From Paraburkholderia graminis C4D1M (GTDB lineage: Bacteria; Pseudomonadota; Gammaproteobacteria; Burkholderiales; Burkholderiaceae), in NCBI RefSeq assembly GCF_000172415.1, contig NZ_ABLD01000006.1:62001-126000 (forward strand): a stretch of 64,000 nucleotides of DNA, in the 5' to 3' direction. The notes beneath the pieces are model-generated. The model was not told the origin of the DNA and did no database searches. It saw nothing but the letters and a program-made list of their open reading frames with translations. This document shows, one piece after another, positions 53,710-62,711 of this stretch; positions within the stretch are counted from its first letter, which is position 1, and every line of letters begins with the position of its first letter. Made by a program: the position numbers and the translations under genes.

Positions 53710-54537
53710 ATGGATACGTGGATGCGTTTCATGTCCAGCGACGGCGGTGTGGTGTTCGGCCGCGTCGAAGGTGCTTATCTGCACGAGTACGAAAGTCTCG
53801 ATCAACCGGTGCCGACCGGCGCCGTGTTATCGACGCGCGCGCTGACGCCGCTCGCGCCTTGCGCGCCTGGCAAGATCGTCGCACTGTGGAATAACTTTCA
53901 CGCGCTTGCCGCGAAGCTCGACAAGCCGGTGCCCGCGCATCCGCTTTTTCTGCTGAAGCCGGCGGGCTCGGTGATCGGTTCGGGCGAGCCGATCCGGCGG
54001 CCCGTGAGCTACGCCGGCAAGATCGTCTATGAAGGCGAACTCGGCATTGTGATTGGCCGGCGCTGCCGCGATGCGAACGTCGAAGAAGCTGCTCAAGCGA
54101 TCTTCGGGTACACGCTCGTCAACGACGTGACCGCAGCCGATCTGCTCAACGAGAATCCGCATTTTCCGCAATGGTGCCGCGCGAAAGGCTTCGATACGTT
54201 CTGTTGTATCGGACCGGCAATCGTCTCCGGTTTCGACTGGCAAAGCGCGCATCTCGTGACGATGCTCGACGACGTTGAGCGGCAAAACTATCCGCTGTCC
54301 GACATGGTGTTTTCGCCGGCTGAGCAGGTGAGCCTCATTTCGCAGGATCTCACGCTGGAGCCGGGTGATGTGATTGCGTGCGGTACGTCGGTGGGAGTCG
54401 GGTCGATCAAGGATGGCGCGACGGTGTCCATTTCCATCGATGGCATCGGCACGCTGCGCAATACGTTGCAAGCCACGGTACGCGAAGCGCCGGGGCCGGG
54501 CGTTACTGCAACAGGCGTTACGGCGGGACTCGTTTGA
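53710..54537 (+). CDS. fumarylacetoacetate hydrolase (FAH)-family protein
   Basis: 275 residues from the ATG at 53710, which follows AAGGAG with an 8-base gap; the longer frame to the left overlaps the ligase gene out of phase. The FAH-family metal-binding and fold landmarks are IVYEGELGIVIGRRCRDANVEEA, IFGYTLVNDVTAADLL, KGFDTFCCIGPAIV and LEPGDVIACGTSVGVGSIKDGATV, with the expected Glu/Asp acid ligands. Family members act as acylpyruvases, oxaloacetate decarboxylases or dienoate isomerases. The substrate here is not fixed. It lies 98 bp after the ligase gene in the frc operon. Confidence 0.88.
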   Translation: MDTWMRFMSSDGGVVFGRVEGAYLHEYESLDQPVPTGAVLSTRALTPLAPCAPGKIVALWNNFHALAAKLDKPVPAHPLFLLKPAGSVIGSGEPIRRPVSYAGKIVYEGELGIVIGRRCRDANVEEAAQAIFGYTLVNDVTAADLLNENPHFPQWCRAKGFDTFCCIGPAIVSGFDWQSAHLVTMLDDVERQNYPLSDMVFSPAEQVSLISQDLTLEPGDVIACGTSVGVGSIKDGATVSISIDGIGTLRNTLQATVREAPGPGVTATGVTAGLV

Positions 54538-54600
54538 AGAACGATCGGTCGATCCGCGGGCCACAAGTCCACGGGTTGCAACAACACGGAAGGAGCGCGC

Positions 54601-55446
<846 letters not shown>

Positions 55447-55484
55447 ACGCGAGCCCGATCAATCAAGCAACTGCCGCGATAAAA

Positions 55485-55504
55485 GGCGGGAACGTATTCC
55501 CGCC
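55485..55504 (-). terminator. Rho-independent terminator of the 55512-55820 gene
   Basis: GGCGGGAA, loop CGTA, TTCCCGCC: perfect 8-bp stem just after the minus-strand stop. In that direction it is followed by TTTTATCG. Confidence 0.75.
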
Positions 55505-55511
55505 CATCCGC

Positions 55512-55820
55512 TCACTCACCCAAAGCCGCGAATTCACTAAAGTACTGCGCCTTCTTTTGCAGGATCAGTTGCGCGAGAAAGTCCGGATCATAAGCGCGAT
55601 GCAGATGCGCATGAAACCGCTCGATGTATGCGGTAATCCGCGCGGCCTCGCTATTGAATTCGCTCAGCACGTCGAGCGTGGCGTGGTCCCAGCGAAAGCG
55701 CAGCCCGAGGTCGCTGAACGCCGCGTTATAGGCGCTCAGATGCGGGTCGTTGGAATGATCGGCGGAAGCGCGCGCAGTGGTGCGTGCGCTGGCATGAGTC
55801 GCAACCGAAGCGTGGTTCAT
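55512..55820 (-). CDS. hypothetical protein, 102 aa
   Basis: A Ser/Ala/His-rich start (MNHASVATHASARTTARASADHSND) precedes a well-structured part, LSAYNAAFSDLGLRFRWDHATLDVLSEFNSEAARITAYIERFHAHLHRAYDPDFLAQLILQKK (two or more helices). I do not recognise a family. The strong ribosome site AGGAGG 7 bases before the ATG and a terminator right after the stop support a real gene. No signal peptide or membrane span. It lies downstream of the LysR gene on the same strand; an ATAGTTAAAGTTT motif in the 96-bp gap before it suggests separate control. Confidence 0.7.
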   Translation of the reverse strand: MNHASVATHASARTTARASADHSNDPHLSAYNAAFSDLGLRFRWDHATLDVLSEFNSEAARITAYIERFHAHLHRAYDPDFLAQLILQKKAQYFSEFAALGE

Positions 55821-55886
55821 GATCGGCCTCCTGGGCTGTCAAGTGATGAAACTAGCTTGCAGCATAGAAGTACCGAACGATTTGCA

Positions 55887-55899
55887 ATAGTTAAAGTTT
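55887..55899. promoter_or_regulatory. ATAGTTAAAGTTT motif, copy 1
   Basis: Identical 13-mer to that at 62373-62385 and a 12/13 match to the inverted copy at 56902-56914. It lies in the gap before the 55512-55820 gene. Confidence 0.45.
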
Positions 55900-55916
55900 T
55901 ATTGGATCTCCATAGC

Positions 55917-56864
55917 CTATTGCTTATAGACGCTCAGTTCCTTCACACGAGTGATCTTCTCGATGAGGTTCGCGCCTTCCTCCATCAGGAAGCGCTTGAA
56001 CGCCACCGCAACCGGCGGCAGGCGCTTGTTCTTGCGATGAACCACGTACCAGTTGAGCATCACAGGAAAGCTCTCGACGTCGAGCACCACGAGATGGCCC
56101 AGTTGCAACTCGAGGCTGATGGTATGCGCAGACAAAAACGCGATGCCCATGCCGGCAATCACCGCCTGTTTGATCGTCTCGGTGCTTTTGATCTCCATCG
56201 CAATCTTCAGATTCGACAGTCGGCCCGCAAAACCTTCTTCCATCGAATTCCACGTGTCCGAGCCGCGCTCGCGCACGATGAACGCCTCGTTCGCCAACTG
56301 GCTGATCTTGATGTTGCGCTTGTGCGCGAGCGGATGCGTGGGCGCGGCCACGATGACATACGGATGAGGCGCGAACGGCTCGTTAGTGGCGTCCATCTCG
56401 TGCGGCGGGCGCACCATTACCGCGAGGTCCGTCTGATTGGTCGCGAGCTGATGCAACAACTCCTCGCGATTGTGGACAGCGAGGTTCAGCACGACGCCCG
56501 CATAGCGCCGCGTGAATTCGGCGAGCAGCCGCGGAAAAAAGTAGTCGCCTGCGCTGATCACCGCGACATTCAGCTTGCCGCCGGAGACGCCCTTCAACTG
56601 GCTCATCGCTTCGTCGACTTCGTGAAACTGCTGAATGATCGCGCGGCTGTAGTGCAGCATTTCAGTGCCGGCCGGCGTGAGGTAGATCTTTTTGCCGAGC
56701 TGTTCGAAGAGCGGCAGCCCCGCGTGCTCCTCCAACTGACGAACCTGCGTGGAGACGGCAGGCTGTGTGAGATGCAGTTCCTCGGCGGCGCGCGAAAAGC
56801 TCAAGTGGCGCGCCACGGTCTCGAACACCTTCAATTGACGCAGCGTGGCATTGCGCATCGTCAT
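55917..56864 (-). CDS. LysR-family regulator, CbbR-like
   Basis: 315 residues (an ATG two codons later is possible). The N-terminal winged HTH is TLRQLKVFETVARHLSFSRAAEELHLTQPAVSTQVRQLEEHAGLPLFEQ. The effector domain (about 95-300) has the usual two-lobed pattern, with VIAGMGIAFLSAHTISLELQLGHLVVLD near the hinge. The VFETVARHLSFSRAAEELHLTQPAVSTQV form is typical of CbbR-type LysR proteins. It is divergent from the OxlT-like gene across a 362-bp A/T-rich gap with likely LysR sites, so it probably regulates that transporter and perhaps panE. Confidence 0.9.
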   Translation of the reverse strand: MTMRNATLRQLKVFETVARHLSFSRAAEELHLTQPAVSTQVRQLEEHAGLPLFEQLGKKIYLTPAGTEMLHYSRAIIQQFHEVDEAMSQLKGVSGGKLNVAVISAGDYFFPRLLAEFTRRYAGVVLNLAVHNREELLHQLATNQTDLAVMVRPPHEMDATNEPFAPHPYVIVAAPTHPLAHKRNIKISQLANEAFIVRERGSDTWNSMEEGFAGRLSNLKIAMEIKSTETIKQAVIAGMGIAFLSAHTISLELQLGHLVVLDVESFPVMLNWYVVHRKNKRLPPVAVAFKRFLMEEGANLIEKITRVKELSVYKQ

Positions 56865-57226
56865 GACCGATGTATAAGCAAATGTGAATCAACATAATAA
56901 CAAACTTTAATTATTAGTAATTCAGCAATGACCCTAGCATGGGTTTGTAAACAAGGCGAAGCTGCCACGGAACACTCGGGTTAACGCTTGGATTTCAGGC
57001 GTGGCGGGACCAGGCGGCAGATTGGCGGAAAACAACAAAACGGATTAGTCGGAATTAAGAACTTCCAAAAGGCGATGAATAAAGCGCTTTTTAAAGGAAG
57101 CACTTTAAAGACTCAAATATTAAACATTCCCGGATTGCAAGGCTTTCCGGGTCATAACGATAAGGTGGGACACATACAGCACGGCGCTTTGGCCGGCTGC
57201 ACTAAATAATTGCGGAGACAAGGCAC
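56865..57226. other. 362-bp divergent regulatory region between lysR and oxlT-like genes
   Basis: A/T-rich, no gene. Contains the inverted AAACTTTAATTAT copy (56902-56914) overlapping an AATTA-TTAG-TAATT dyad (56909-56922), typical in look of LysR binding sites. Confidence 0.6.
56902..56914. promoter_or_regulatory. ATAATTAAAGTTT motif, inverted copy 2
   Basis: AAACTTTAATTAT; on the minus strand it reads ATAATTAAAGTTT, one mismatch from the copies at 55887 and 62373. It overlaps a small dyad (56909-56922) near the start of the lysR transcript. Confidence 0.45.
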
Positions 57227-58579
57227 ATGGACGACATCACTCAACAGACCGCGGCCCGCGTATTCTGGGCGAACCGTTGGTGGCAACTCGTCATCGGCAT
57301 GGTGTGCATGGCGTTGGTGGCGAATTTGCAGTACGCATGGACGCTCTTCGTCGCACCGATGGACGCGCGGCATCACTGGGGCCAGGCCTCGATTCAACTG
57401 GCGTTTGCCATCTTCATTCTCACTGAAACGTGGCTCGTGCCGCTCGAGGGCTGGCTCGTCGACAAGTTCGGTCCACGGCCCGTGGTGGCAGGCGGCGCAG
57501 TATGCGCGGGCCTCGCGTGGGTGATGAATTCGTATGCGACCACCTTGCCCATGCTCTATACGTCCGCGGTGATCGCGGGTATCGGCGCGGGTGGCGTATA
57601 CGGCACATGCGTCGGCAATGCGTTGAAATGGTTTCCCGACCGGCGCGGTCTGGCCGCGGGTCTCACGGCCGCGGGCTTCGGCGCGGGCGCGGCAGTCACC
57701 GTGATTCCGATTGCGAACATGATCACGCGCTCGGGCTATGAGCACACGTTCTTCTTCTTCGGCATCTTGCAGGGCGTCGCGATTCTGCTGCTCGCGATGC
57801 TGCTGGTGAAACCGGTGTTGAGTAAGCATACGCCGGCGAAGAGAAAGTTCTCCGTGTCGAAGGTCGATCTCACGCCGGGCCAGATGATCAAGACGCCGGT
57901 GTTCTGGGTGATCTACGTGTCGTTCGTCGCAGTCGCAGCCGGCGGCTTGATGGCCACTGCGCAGATCGGCCCAATCGCGAAAGACTGGGGCCTCGCGCGC
58001 ATTCCGATGACGATCTTCGGCGTCACGCTGCCGCTTCTCACAGCCACGCTTTCCATCGACAACGTCTGCAACGGCTTCACGCGTCCTCTGTGCGGTTTCA
58101 TCTCCGACAAGATCGGCCGTGAAAACACGATGTTCATGATCTTCATTGGAGAAGGACTCGCGTTGCTCGGCATGATGGAGTACGGCACGAACCCGTATGC
58201 GTTCATGACGTTCGCCGCGTTGATCTTCCTGTTCTGGGGCGAAATCTTCTCGATCTTCCCAGCGATTTGCGCCGACACCTTCGGCAGCAAGTATGCGGCG
58301 GCGAACGCGGGCACGTTGTACACCGCGAAGGGCACGGCCTCGCTGCTGGTGCCGATTGCATCGGTGCTGTCGGCAACCGGCGGATGGAGCCTCGTGTTCA
58401 CGGTGTCCGCAGTGATCACGATTGCCGCGGGCGTGTCCGCGAAGTTCATCCTCGCGCCGATGCGCTCGCGCTGGATCCACTCGCAGGACGAGCCGTCGCC
58501 AGGCGTGCTGGCCGTCGCCGGTAACGGGAACGGCAAGGCCTCGCGTCTTAGCCACTGGCCCGAGCAAACCGGCGAATAG
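57227..58579 (+). CDS. oxlT: oxalate/formate antiporter OxlT-like MFS transporter
   Basis: 450 residues, twelve hydrophobic spans, OFA family. It aligns with OxlT through LQYAWTLFVAPM, LVDKFGPRPVVAGGAV, WFPDRRGLAAGLTAAGFGAGA and DNVCNGFTRPLCGFISDKIGRENT. The two charged membrane residues that bind oxalate in Oxalobacter OxlT (Arg272, Lys355) are present as Arg286 and Lys368 (YTAKGTASLLV), 82 apart against 83. Oxalate:formate exchange across the inner membrane is thus well supported, though other dicarboxylates are not excluded. The ATG follows TGCGGAG. A LysR gene follows 45 bp downstream in the same direction. Confidence 0.88.
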   Translation: MDDITQQTAARVFWANRWWQLVIGMVCMALVANLQYAWTLFVAPMDARHHWGQASIQLAFAIFILTETWLVPLEGWLVDKFGPRPVVAGGAVCAGLAWVMNSYATTLPMLYTSAVIAGIGAGGVYGTCVGNALKWFPDRRGLAAGLTAAGFGAGAAVTVIPIANMITRSGYEHTFFFFGILQGVAILLLAMLLVKPVLSKHTPAKRKFSVSKVDLTPGQMIKTPVFWVIYVSFVAVAAGGLMATAQIGPIAKDWGLARIPMTIFGVTLPLLTATLSIDNVCNGFTRPLCGFISDKIGRENTMFMIFIGEGLALLGMMEYGTNPYAFMTFAALIFLFWGEIFSIFPAICADTFGSKYAAANAGTLYTAKGTASLLVPIASVLSATGGWSLVFTVSAVITIAAGVSAKFILAPMRSRWIHSQDEPSPGVLAVAGNGNGKASRLSHWPEQTGE

Positions 58580-58624
58580 GAACAACAGGAACAGGCCGGC
58601 AAGCCGCGCGCCGGCCACTACGTC

Positions 58625-59650
58625 ATGAACGTTTCGTTGCAGCAACTCAAGGTGTTTGTCGCCGTCGCGCGTGAACGCAGCTTCACGCGCGCGGCGCGCG
58701 AACTCGATCTGACGCAGTCCGCAGTGAGCCGTTGCGTGCGTGAACTGGAAGACGCGGTCGATCTGAAACTGTTCGACCGCACGACGCGCCAGGTTCAACT
58801 GACGCATGCAGGCGCGAGCCTCGAGAGAAGAATCGGCCGCCTGCTCGATGAAATCGATCTGACGTTGCGCGAAGAGCGCGGTGCTTACGAAGGCCATCGC
58901 GGTGTGGTCGCGCTGGCGAGCAATCCGGTGTTGTCGTCCAGTTGGGTCGCCCAGGGACTCGCGCGCTGCGCGTCCGCATTCCCCGAACTTCTCGTTACCG
59001 TCGAAGACCAGGCGCAAAGCGGTGTGCTTGCGAGCGTCGAGCACGGCGAGGTGGATTTCGGCGTGGTCTCGCTGGCCGAGCCGCTCGTCAGCGATCAATT
59101 GCATGCGCAAGTTGTTTTCACGACGCCGCTGCATGCCGTGATGCCGCCGACTCATCCGCTTGCCCGACACGCGAGCGTCGCCTGGGATGCGTTGCACGAC
59201 TGGGCGCTCGTCACGCTGAACGCCGACGCCGGCGTGCGCGCGGCGCTCGATCGCGCGTTCAGTGCGAACGGTTTGAAGCGGCGTCCGGTGCAGGAATTCG
59301 GGCACGTCGCGGCTGTGCTGCGCATGGTCGAACTCGGGCTCGGTGTCGGCGTGCTGCCCGTCGACTCGCATTGGCCCGCCGTGGGCGAGTCGCTCGTGAG
59401 CCGGCCTCTCGCGCCCGAGGCGACATTGACCACGCTGCTCGTGCATCGCCGCAACCGCTCGCTCAGGCCGAATGCCGCGGCTGCGTGGGCGCAGTTTGCC
59501 GAGCAGGGCGGGGCGTTGTCGAGCAGCTCGAGCGTCGAGGCGAACCGCGAGGCAAACCCGGAGGCAAACACAAGTCCGGCTTCTCACACAGTCTCCGATT
59601 CTTCATGGCCCGTCGCCGCGCGCAGCGGCGCGGCGCTTCACGAGCCGTAG
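58625..59650 (+). CDS. LysR-family regulator
   Basis: 341 residues. Its HTH is LQQLKVFVAVARERSFTRAARELDLTQSAVSRCVRELEDAVDLKLFDRTTRQVQLT. The effector domain spans about 90-295 (VDFGVVSLAEPLVSD, HDWALVTLNADAG, MVELGLGVGVLPVDS). The last ~40 residues are a Ser/Glu/Asn-rich extension (SSSSSVEANREANPEANTS...) beyond the normal LysR length. It lies between the OxlT-like and aldehyde dehydrogenase genes, all on the plus strand, and probably regulates this unit. The ligand is unknown. Confidence 0.9.
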   Translation: MNVSLQQLKVFVAVARERSFTRAARELDLTQSAVSRCVRELEDAVDLKLFDRTTRQVQLTHAGASLERRIGRLLDEIDLTLREERGAYEGHRGVVALASNPVLSSSWVAQGLARCASAFPELLVTVEDQAQSGVLASVEHGEVDFGVVSLAEPLVSDQLHAQVVFTTPLHAVMPPTHPLARHASVAWDALHDWALVTLNADAGVRAALDRAFSANGLKRRPVQEFGHVAAVLRMVELGLGVGVLPVDSHWPAVGESLVSRPLAPEATLTTLLVHRRNRSLRPNAAAAWAQFAEQGGALSSSSSVEANREANPEANTSPASHTVSDSSWPVAARSGAALHEP

Positions 59651-59737
59651 CGCCGCGTGGTCCTTGCGCGCACCGGTCATCCCCGGACCGGTTTGCAGCA
59701 CTCAGCCACGCAACATCTCAATGCAAGGAGCTTTACG

Positions 59738-61189
59738 ATGGACACTGACACCGACCTCAGGCGCCATGATCTGCTGATCGACGGCAAGCGGTTGCCGCCG
59801 GGCACAGGCGAATATTCCGTCGATATCAATCCGGCCACCGAAGAGCCGATCGCGCACGTGGCCCAAGGCAGCGCAGCCGACGTCGACACAGCGGTTATCG
59901 CAGCGCGCGCCGCTTTGAAAGTGTGGAACGGCATCAAGGCGGCGGAGCGCGGCCGCATTCTCGGCCGCCTCGCCGGCCTGATGCGCGCGAATCTCGACGA
60001 GCTCGCCGCGCTCGAAAGCCTCGACGCCGGCAAGCCGATTGCCGCCGTCATGCGCCAGGACGTTCCGGCCGCGATCGACACGCTCGAGTACTACGCCGGC
60101 TGGTGCGACAAGATCAACGGCCAGGTCGTGCCGGTTCGCCCGGACGCGTTGACCTATACGATCCGCGAACCGGTCGGCGTGGTCGCGGCCATCGTGCCGT
60201 GGAATTTCCCGTTGATGATCGGCATGTGGAAAATCGCGCCCGCGCTCGCGTGCGGTTGCACGCTGATCGTCAAGCCCGCGGAGATCACGCCGCTCAGCGC
60301 GTTGCGTATCGGCGAACTCGCGCTCGAAGCGGGCCTACCGCCGGGAGTCCTGAATATCGTCACCGGCAAGGGACGTGTGGTGGGCGACGCGCTCGTCGCG
60401 CATCCGGGCGTGGACAAGGTGACGTTTACCGGCTCGCCTTCGGTCGGACGCGGCATTCTGCAAGGCGCGGCGAGCAACTTCAAGCGCGCGACGCTCGAAC
60501 TCGGCGGCAAATCGGCGAACCTGATTTTTGCCGATGCGAATCTCGACAACGCAGTGCGAGCCGCGGCGTCGGGCATCTTCTTCAACACCGGCCAGGTGTG
60601 CTCGGCGGGCTCGCGCATTCTCGCGCATCGCGATGTCTATGACGAAGTGGTCGACCGGCTCGCCGCGCGAGCGAAGTCGATCAAGGTCGGCGATCCGTCG
60701 CTGCGCGAAACGTCGATGGGCCCGCTCATTTCCGCCGCGCAAATGAAGACCGTGCTCGGTTATGTCGATGCGGGGCGATCCGAAGGCGCGTCGCTCGTGA
60801 CGGGCGGGGCGCGGGTCGGGGAACGCGGCTTCTTTGTGGAGCCGACGGTATTCGCCAACGTCGAACACGAAATGCGAATCTCGCAGGAGGAGATCTTCGG
60901 ACCGGTGGCAAGCGTGATCCGTTTCGAGGACGAAGCCGACGCGATCCGTATTGCCAACGGCACGTTGTATAGCCTCGCGGCCGGCGTGTGGAGCGCGGAC
61001 ATTGGCCGCGTGCATCGCGTGGCGAGAGACCTGCGGGCAGGCACCGTCTGGATCAACACGTATGGCTACACCGACGTGCGTCTGCCGTGGGGCGGTTCCG
61101 GCGATTCGGGTTTCGGCCGCGAACACGGCGACGTCGCGATTGAAAACTTCACCGAGCCGAAGGCGGTCTGGCTCGCGATCGACCAGTAG
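59738..61189 (+). CDS. NAD(P)-dependent aldehyde dehydrogenase (betaine/gamma-aminobutyraldehyde-like)
   Basis: 483 residues. Conserved sites: PWNFPLMIGMWKIAPALACGC, FTGSPSVGRGIL, the general base Glu254 in TLELGGKSAN, catalytic Cys288 in FFNTGQVCSAGSRI, and EEIFGPVASVIRF. It oxidises an aldehyde; in this context a small 2-carbon aldehyde such as glyoxylate or glycolaldehyde is possible but unproven. The ATG follows AAGGAG with an 8-base gap, 87 bp after the lysR gene. A strong terminator lies 24 bp after the stop, ending the plus-strand unit before the convergent panE-like gene. Confidence 0.92.
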   Translation: MDTDTDLRRHDLLIDGKRLPPGTGEYSVDINPATEEPIAHVAQGSAADVDTAVIAARAALKVWNGIKAAERGRILGRLAGLMRANLDELAALESLDAGKPIAAVMRQDVPAAIDTLEYYAGWCDKINGQVVPVRPDALTYTIREPVGVVAAIVPWNFPLMIGMWKIAPALACGCTLIVKPAEITPLSALRIGELALEAGLPPGVLNIVTGKGRVVGDALVAHPGVDKVTFTGSPSVGRGILQGAASNFKRATLELGGKSANLIFADANLDNAVRAAASGIFFNTGQVCSAGSRILAHRDVYDEVVDRLAARAKSIKVGDPSLRETSMGPLISAAQMKTVLGYVDAGRSEGASLVTGGARVGERGFFVEPTVFANVEHEMRISQEEIFGPVASVIRFEDEADAIRIANGTLYSLAAGVWSADIGRVHRVARDLRAGTVWINTYGYTDVRLPWGGSGDSGFGREHGDVAIENFTEPKAVWLAIDQ

Positions 61190-61212
61190 CGATTGCAATA
61201 ACGGCGCAATAA

Positions 61213-61241
61213 AAAAGGATCGGACGACGTCCGATCCTTTT
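61213..61241. terminator. bidirectional Rho-independent terminator
   Basis: AAAAGGATCGGAC, loop GAC, GTCCGATCCTTTT: perfect 13-bp stem with A and T runs between the convergent aldehyde dehydrogenase and panE-like genes. Confidence 0.93.
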
Positions 61242-61292
61242 GCACCTACCATCATCAAACCACGACGGCCAACGCGATAAACGCGATCTCGC

Positions 61293-62270
61293 TCACGCGC
61301 CCTGCAAGGCCATGCGCTCGCGCAGCTTGACGAGCGCGAGCACGACGTCGATGGTCGGCGTCGGTTCGTTGACGAGCCGCCCCATCTCCTGCACGACGGT
61401 CAGCAGCGGATCGATTTCCATCGGCCGCCGGTTTTCCAGATCGACGAGCGTCGACGTTTTATGCGCGCCCACCGCGCCCGCGCCGTCAATCCGTTTTTCG
61501 ACATCGACGCGAAAGTGCACGCCGAACTGATCCGCGATGCGCTTCGCTTCGAGCATCATCGTGCGCGAGACGGCGCGCGTGCCGGGATCGCTCGTGAGCA
61601 CGTCGAGCGTCGCGTGCGTCAGTGCGCTGATCGGGTTGAAGCACAGATTGCCCCACAGCTTCAGCCAGATTTCATCGCGGATGTTGTCGCGAATCGGCGC
61701 CTCGAAACCCGCGGCCTGCATGATCTCGTGGAATTGCTGAATGCGCGGCGTGCGTTCGCCGCTCGGCTCGCCGATCGGAAACTTCTTGCCGTACACATGC
61801 TTGATGACGCCAGGCTCGACGATCTCCGCGGCCGGGTAAAGCACGCAGCCGATCGCGCGTTCGGGGCCGAGCTTCGTCCATTGACTGCCGTCCGGATCGA
61901 CGCTCGCGAGGCGCGTGCCCGCGAATTTGCCGCCGTGCTGATAGAAGTACCAATACGGAATGCCGTTCACGCCGGTCACGATGGCCGTGTGCTTGCCGAG
62001 CAGCGGCTGCATCGAATCGACCACGCCGGGCAGCGAGTGCGCCTTCAACGTGATGATGACGACGTCCTGGACGCCTAGCTCGCGCGGATCGGACGTGCAG
62101 CGGACCGGCGCGCTCACCGTCTCGCCGTCCATGATCAGACGCGCGCCGTGCTCGCGCATTGCCGCGAGATGCGCGCCGCGCGCGATGAAACTGACGTCGG
62201 CGCCGGCGCGTGCAAGCTGCACGCCCATCAAGCCGCCTATCGCTCCCGCTCCGAAGATGCAGATCTTCAT
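61293..62270 (-). CDS. ketopantoate reductase (PanE/ApbA)-family protein; candidate oxalyl-CoA reductase
   Basis: 325 residues from the ATG at 62270, preceded by AGGAG with a 7-base gap. The NADP-binding motif MKICIFGAGAIGGLMGVQLARAGADV is at the N-terminus. VVIITLKAHSLPGVV and the C-terminal catalytic segment DEIWLKLWGNLCFNPISALTHATLDVL (Lys/Asn) follow. Standard PanE reduces ketopantoate. In Methylobacterium a PanE paralogue (PanE2) reduces oxalyl-CoA to glyoxylate, and the position here, ending convergently on an OxlT-LysR-ALDH unit within 20 kb of frc, makes that function worth testing. Direct sequence proof of oxalyl-CoA specificity is lacking. Confidence 0.85.
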   Translation of the reverse strand: MKICIFGAGAIGGLMGVQLARAGADVSFIARGAHLAAMREHGARLIMDGETVSAPVRCTSDPRELGVQDVVIITLKAHSLPGVVDSMQPLLGKHTAIVTGVNGIPYWYFYQHGGKFAGTRLASVDPDGSQWTKLGPERAIGCVLYPAAEIVEPGVIKHVYGKKFPIGEPSGERTPRIQQFHEIMQAAGFEAPIRDNIRDEIWLKLWGNLCFNPISALTHATLDVLTSDPGTRAVSRTMMLEAKRIADQFGVHFRVDVEKRIDGAGAVGAHKTSTLVDLENRRPMEIDPLLTVVQEMGRLVNEPTPTIDVVLALVKLRERMALQGA

Positions 62271-62372
62271 GATGCCGCTCCTGTGACTATGAGAAGTCGC
62301 TTGCCCATGCCGCGCGTCGCCGGACACGACGGAGGGTCACTGATTGAGCATAGGGGCGCGGCGTCAATACAG

Positions 62373-62385
62373 ATAGTTAAAGTTT
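62373..62385. promoter_or_regulatory. ATAGTTAAAGTTT motif, copy 3
   Basis: Exact 13-mer match to 55887-55899, 103 bp upstream of the panE-like start. Shared with the lysR/oxlT gap, suggesting common regulation. Confidence 0.45.
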
Positions 62386-62397
62386 CTCGCGCTTTGC

Positions 62398-62413
62398 ATA
62401 AGCGATCGCTTAT
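62398..62413. promoter_or_regulatory. 16-bp palindrome upstream of the panE-like gene
   Basis: ATAAGCGATCGCTTAT is perfectly self-complementary, 13 bp beyond the ATAGTTAAAGTTT copy. It has the look of a LysR or other dimeric regulator site. Confidence 0.55.
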
Positions 62414-62711
62414 AGCCGCGGCATGCGAGGCGCGGCCATCCCATCTTCACGTCTCTCCGCCGCCTTGGCTCGTGCGACGTCTATCTAGCTGACAAATAGC
62501 CGCCAGGCTTAGGAAATTTCTGGTCCCTGAGCATTCAGCGTAAGGGCAGAATGCGCCCTCACTCAAGAAGTGACGCGTCCGTCCATTTCCAGATAGCTCT
62601 TGTTGAGACTAACCCCATGATGTCCGTATTTGTGCCCAGACGTATTGGTATGTCCGGTGATAGCGACTCCGCGGTTTCGCGATGTCGTCGCGCCGGCCGT
62701 TAGGCACAGTC

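Larger units (their letters stand above)
62271..62711. other. 441-bp divergent intergenic region
   Basis: Between the panE-like and glycosylphosphotransferase genes. The panE side carries the ATAGTTAAAGTTT motif (62373-62385) and a 16-bp palindrome (62398-62413). The rest is ordinary, no gene seen. Confidence 0.55.

Noticed and set aside
56988..57209. 73-codon open frame before the oxlT-like gene
   Set aside because: No ribosome site, unusual composition, and it lies in the A/T-rich regulatory gap.
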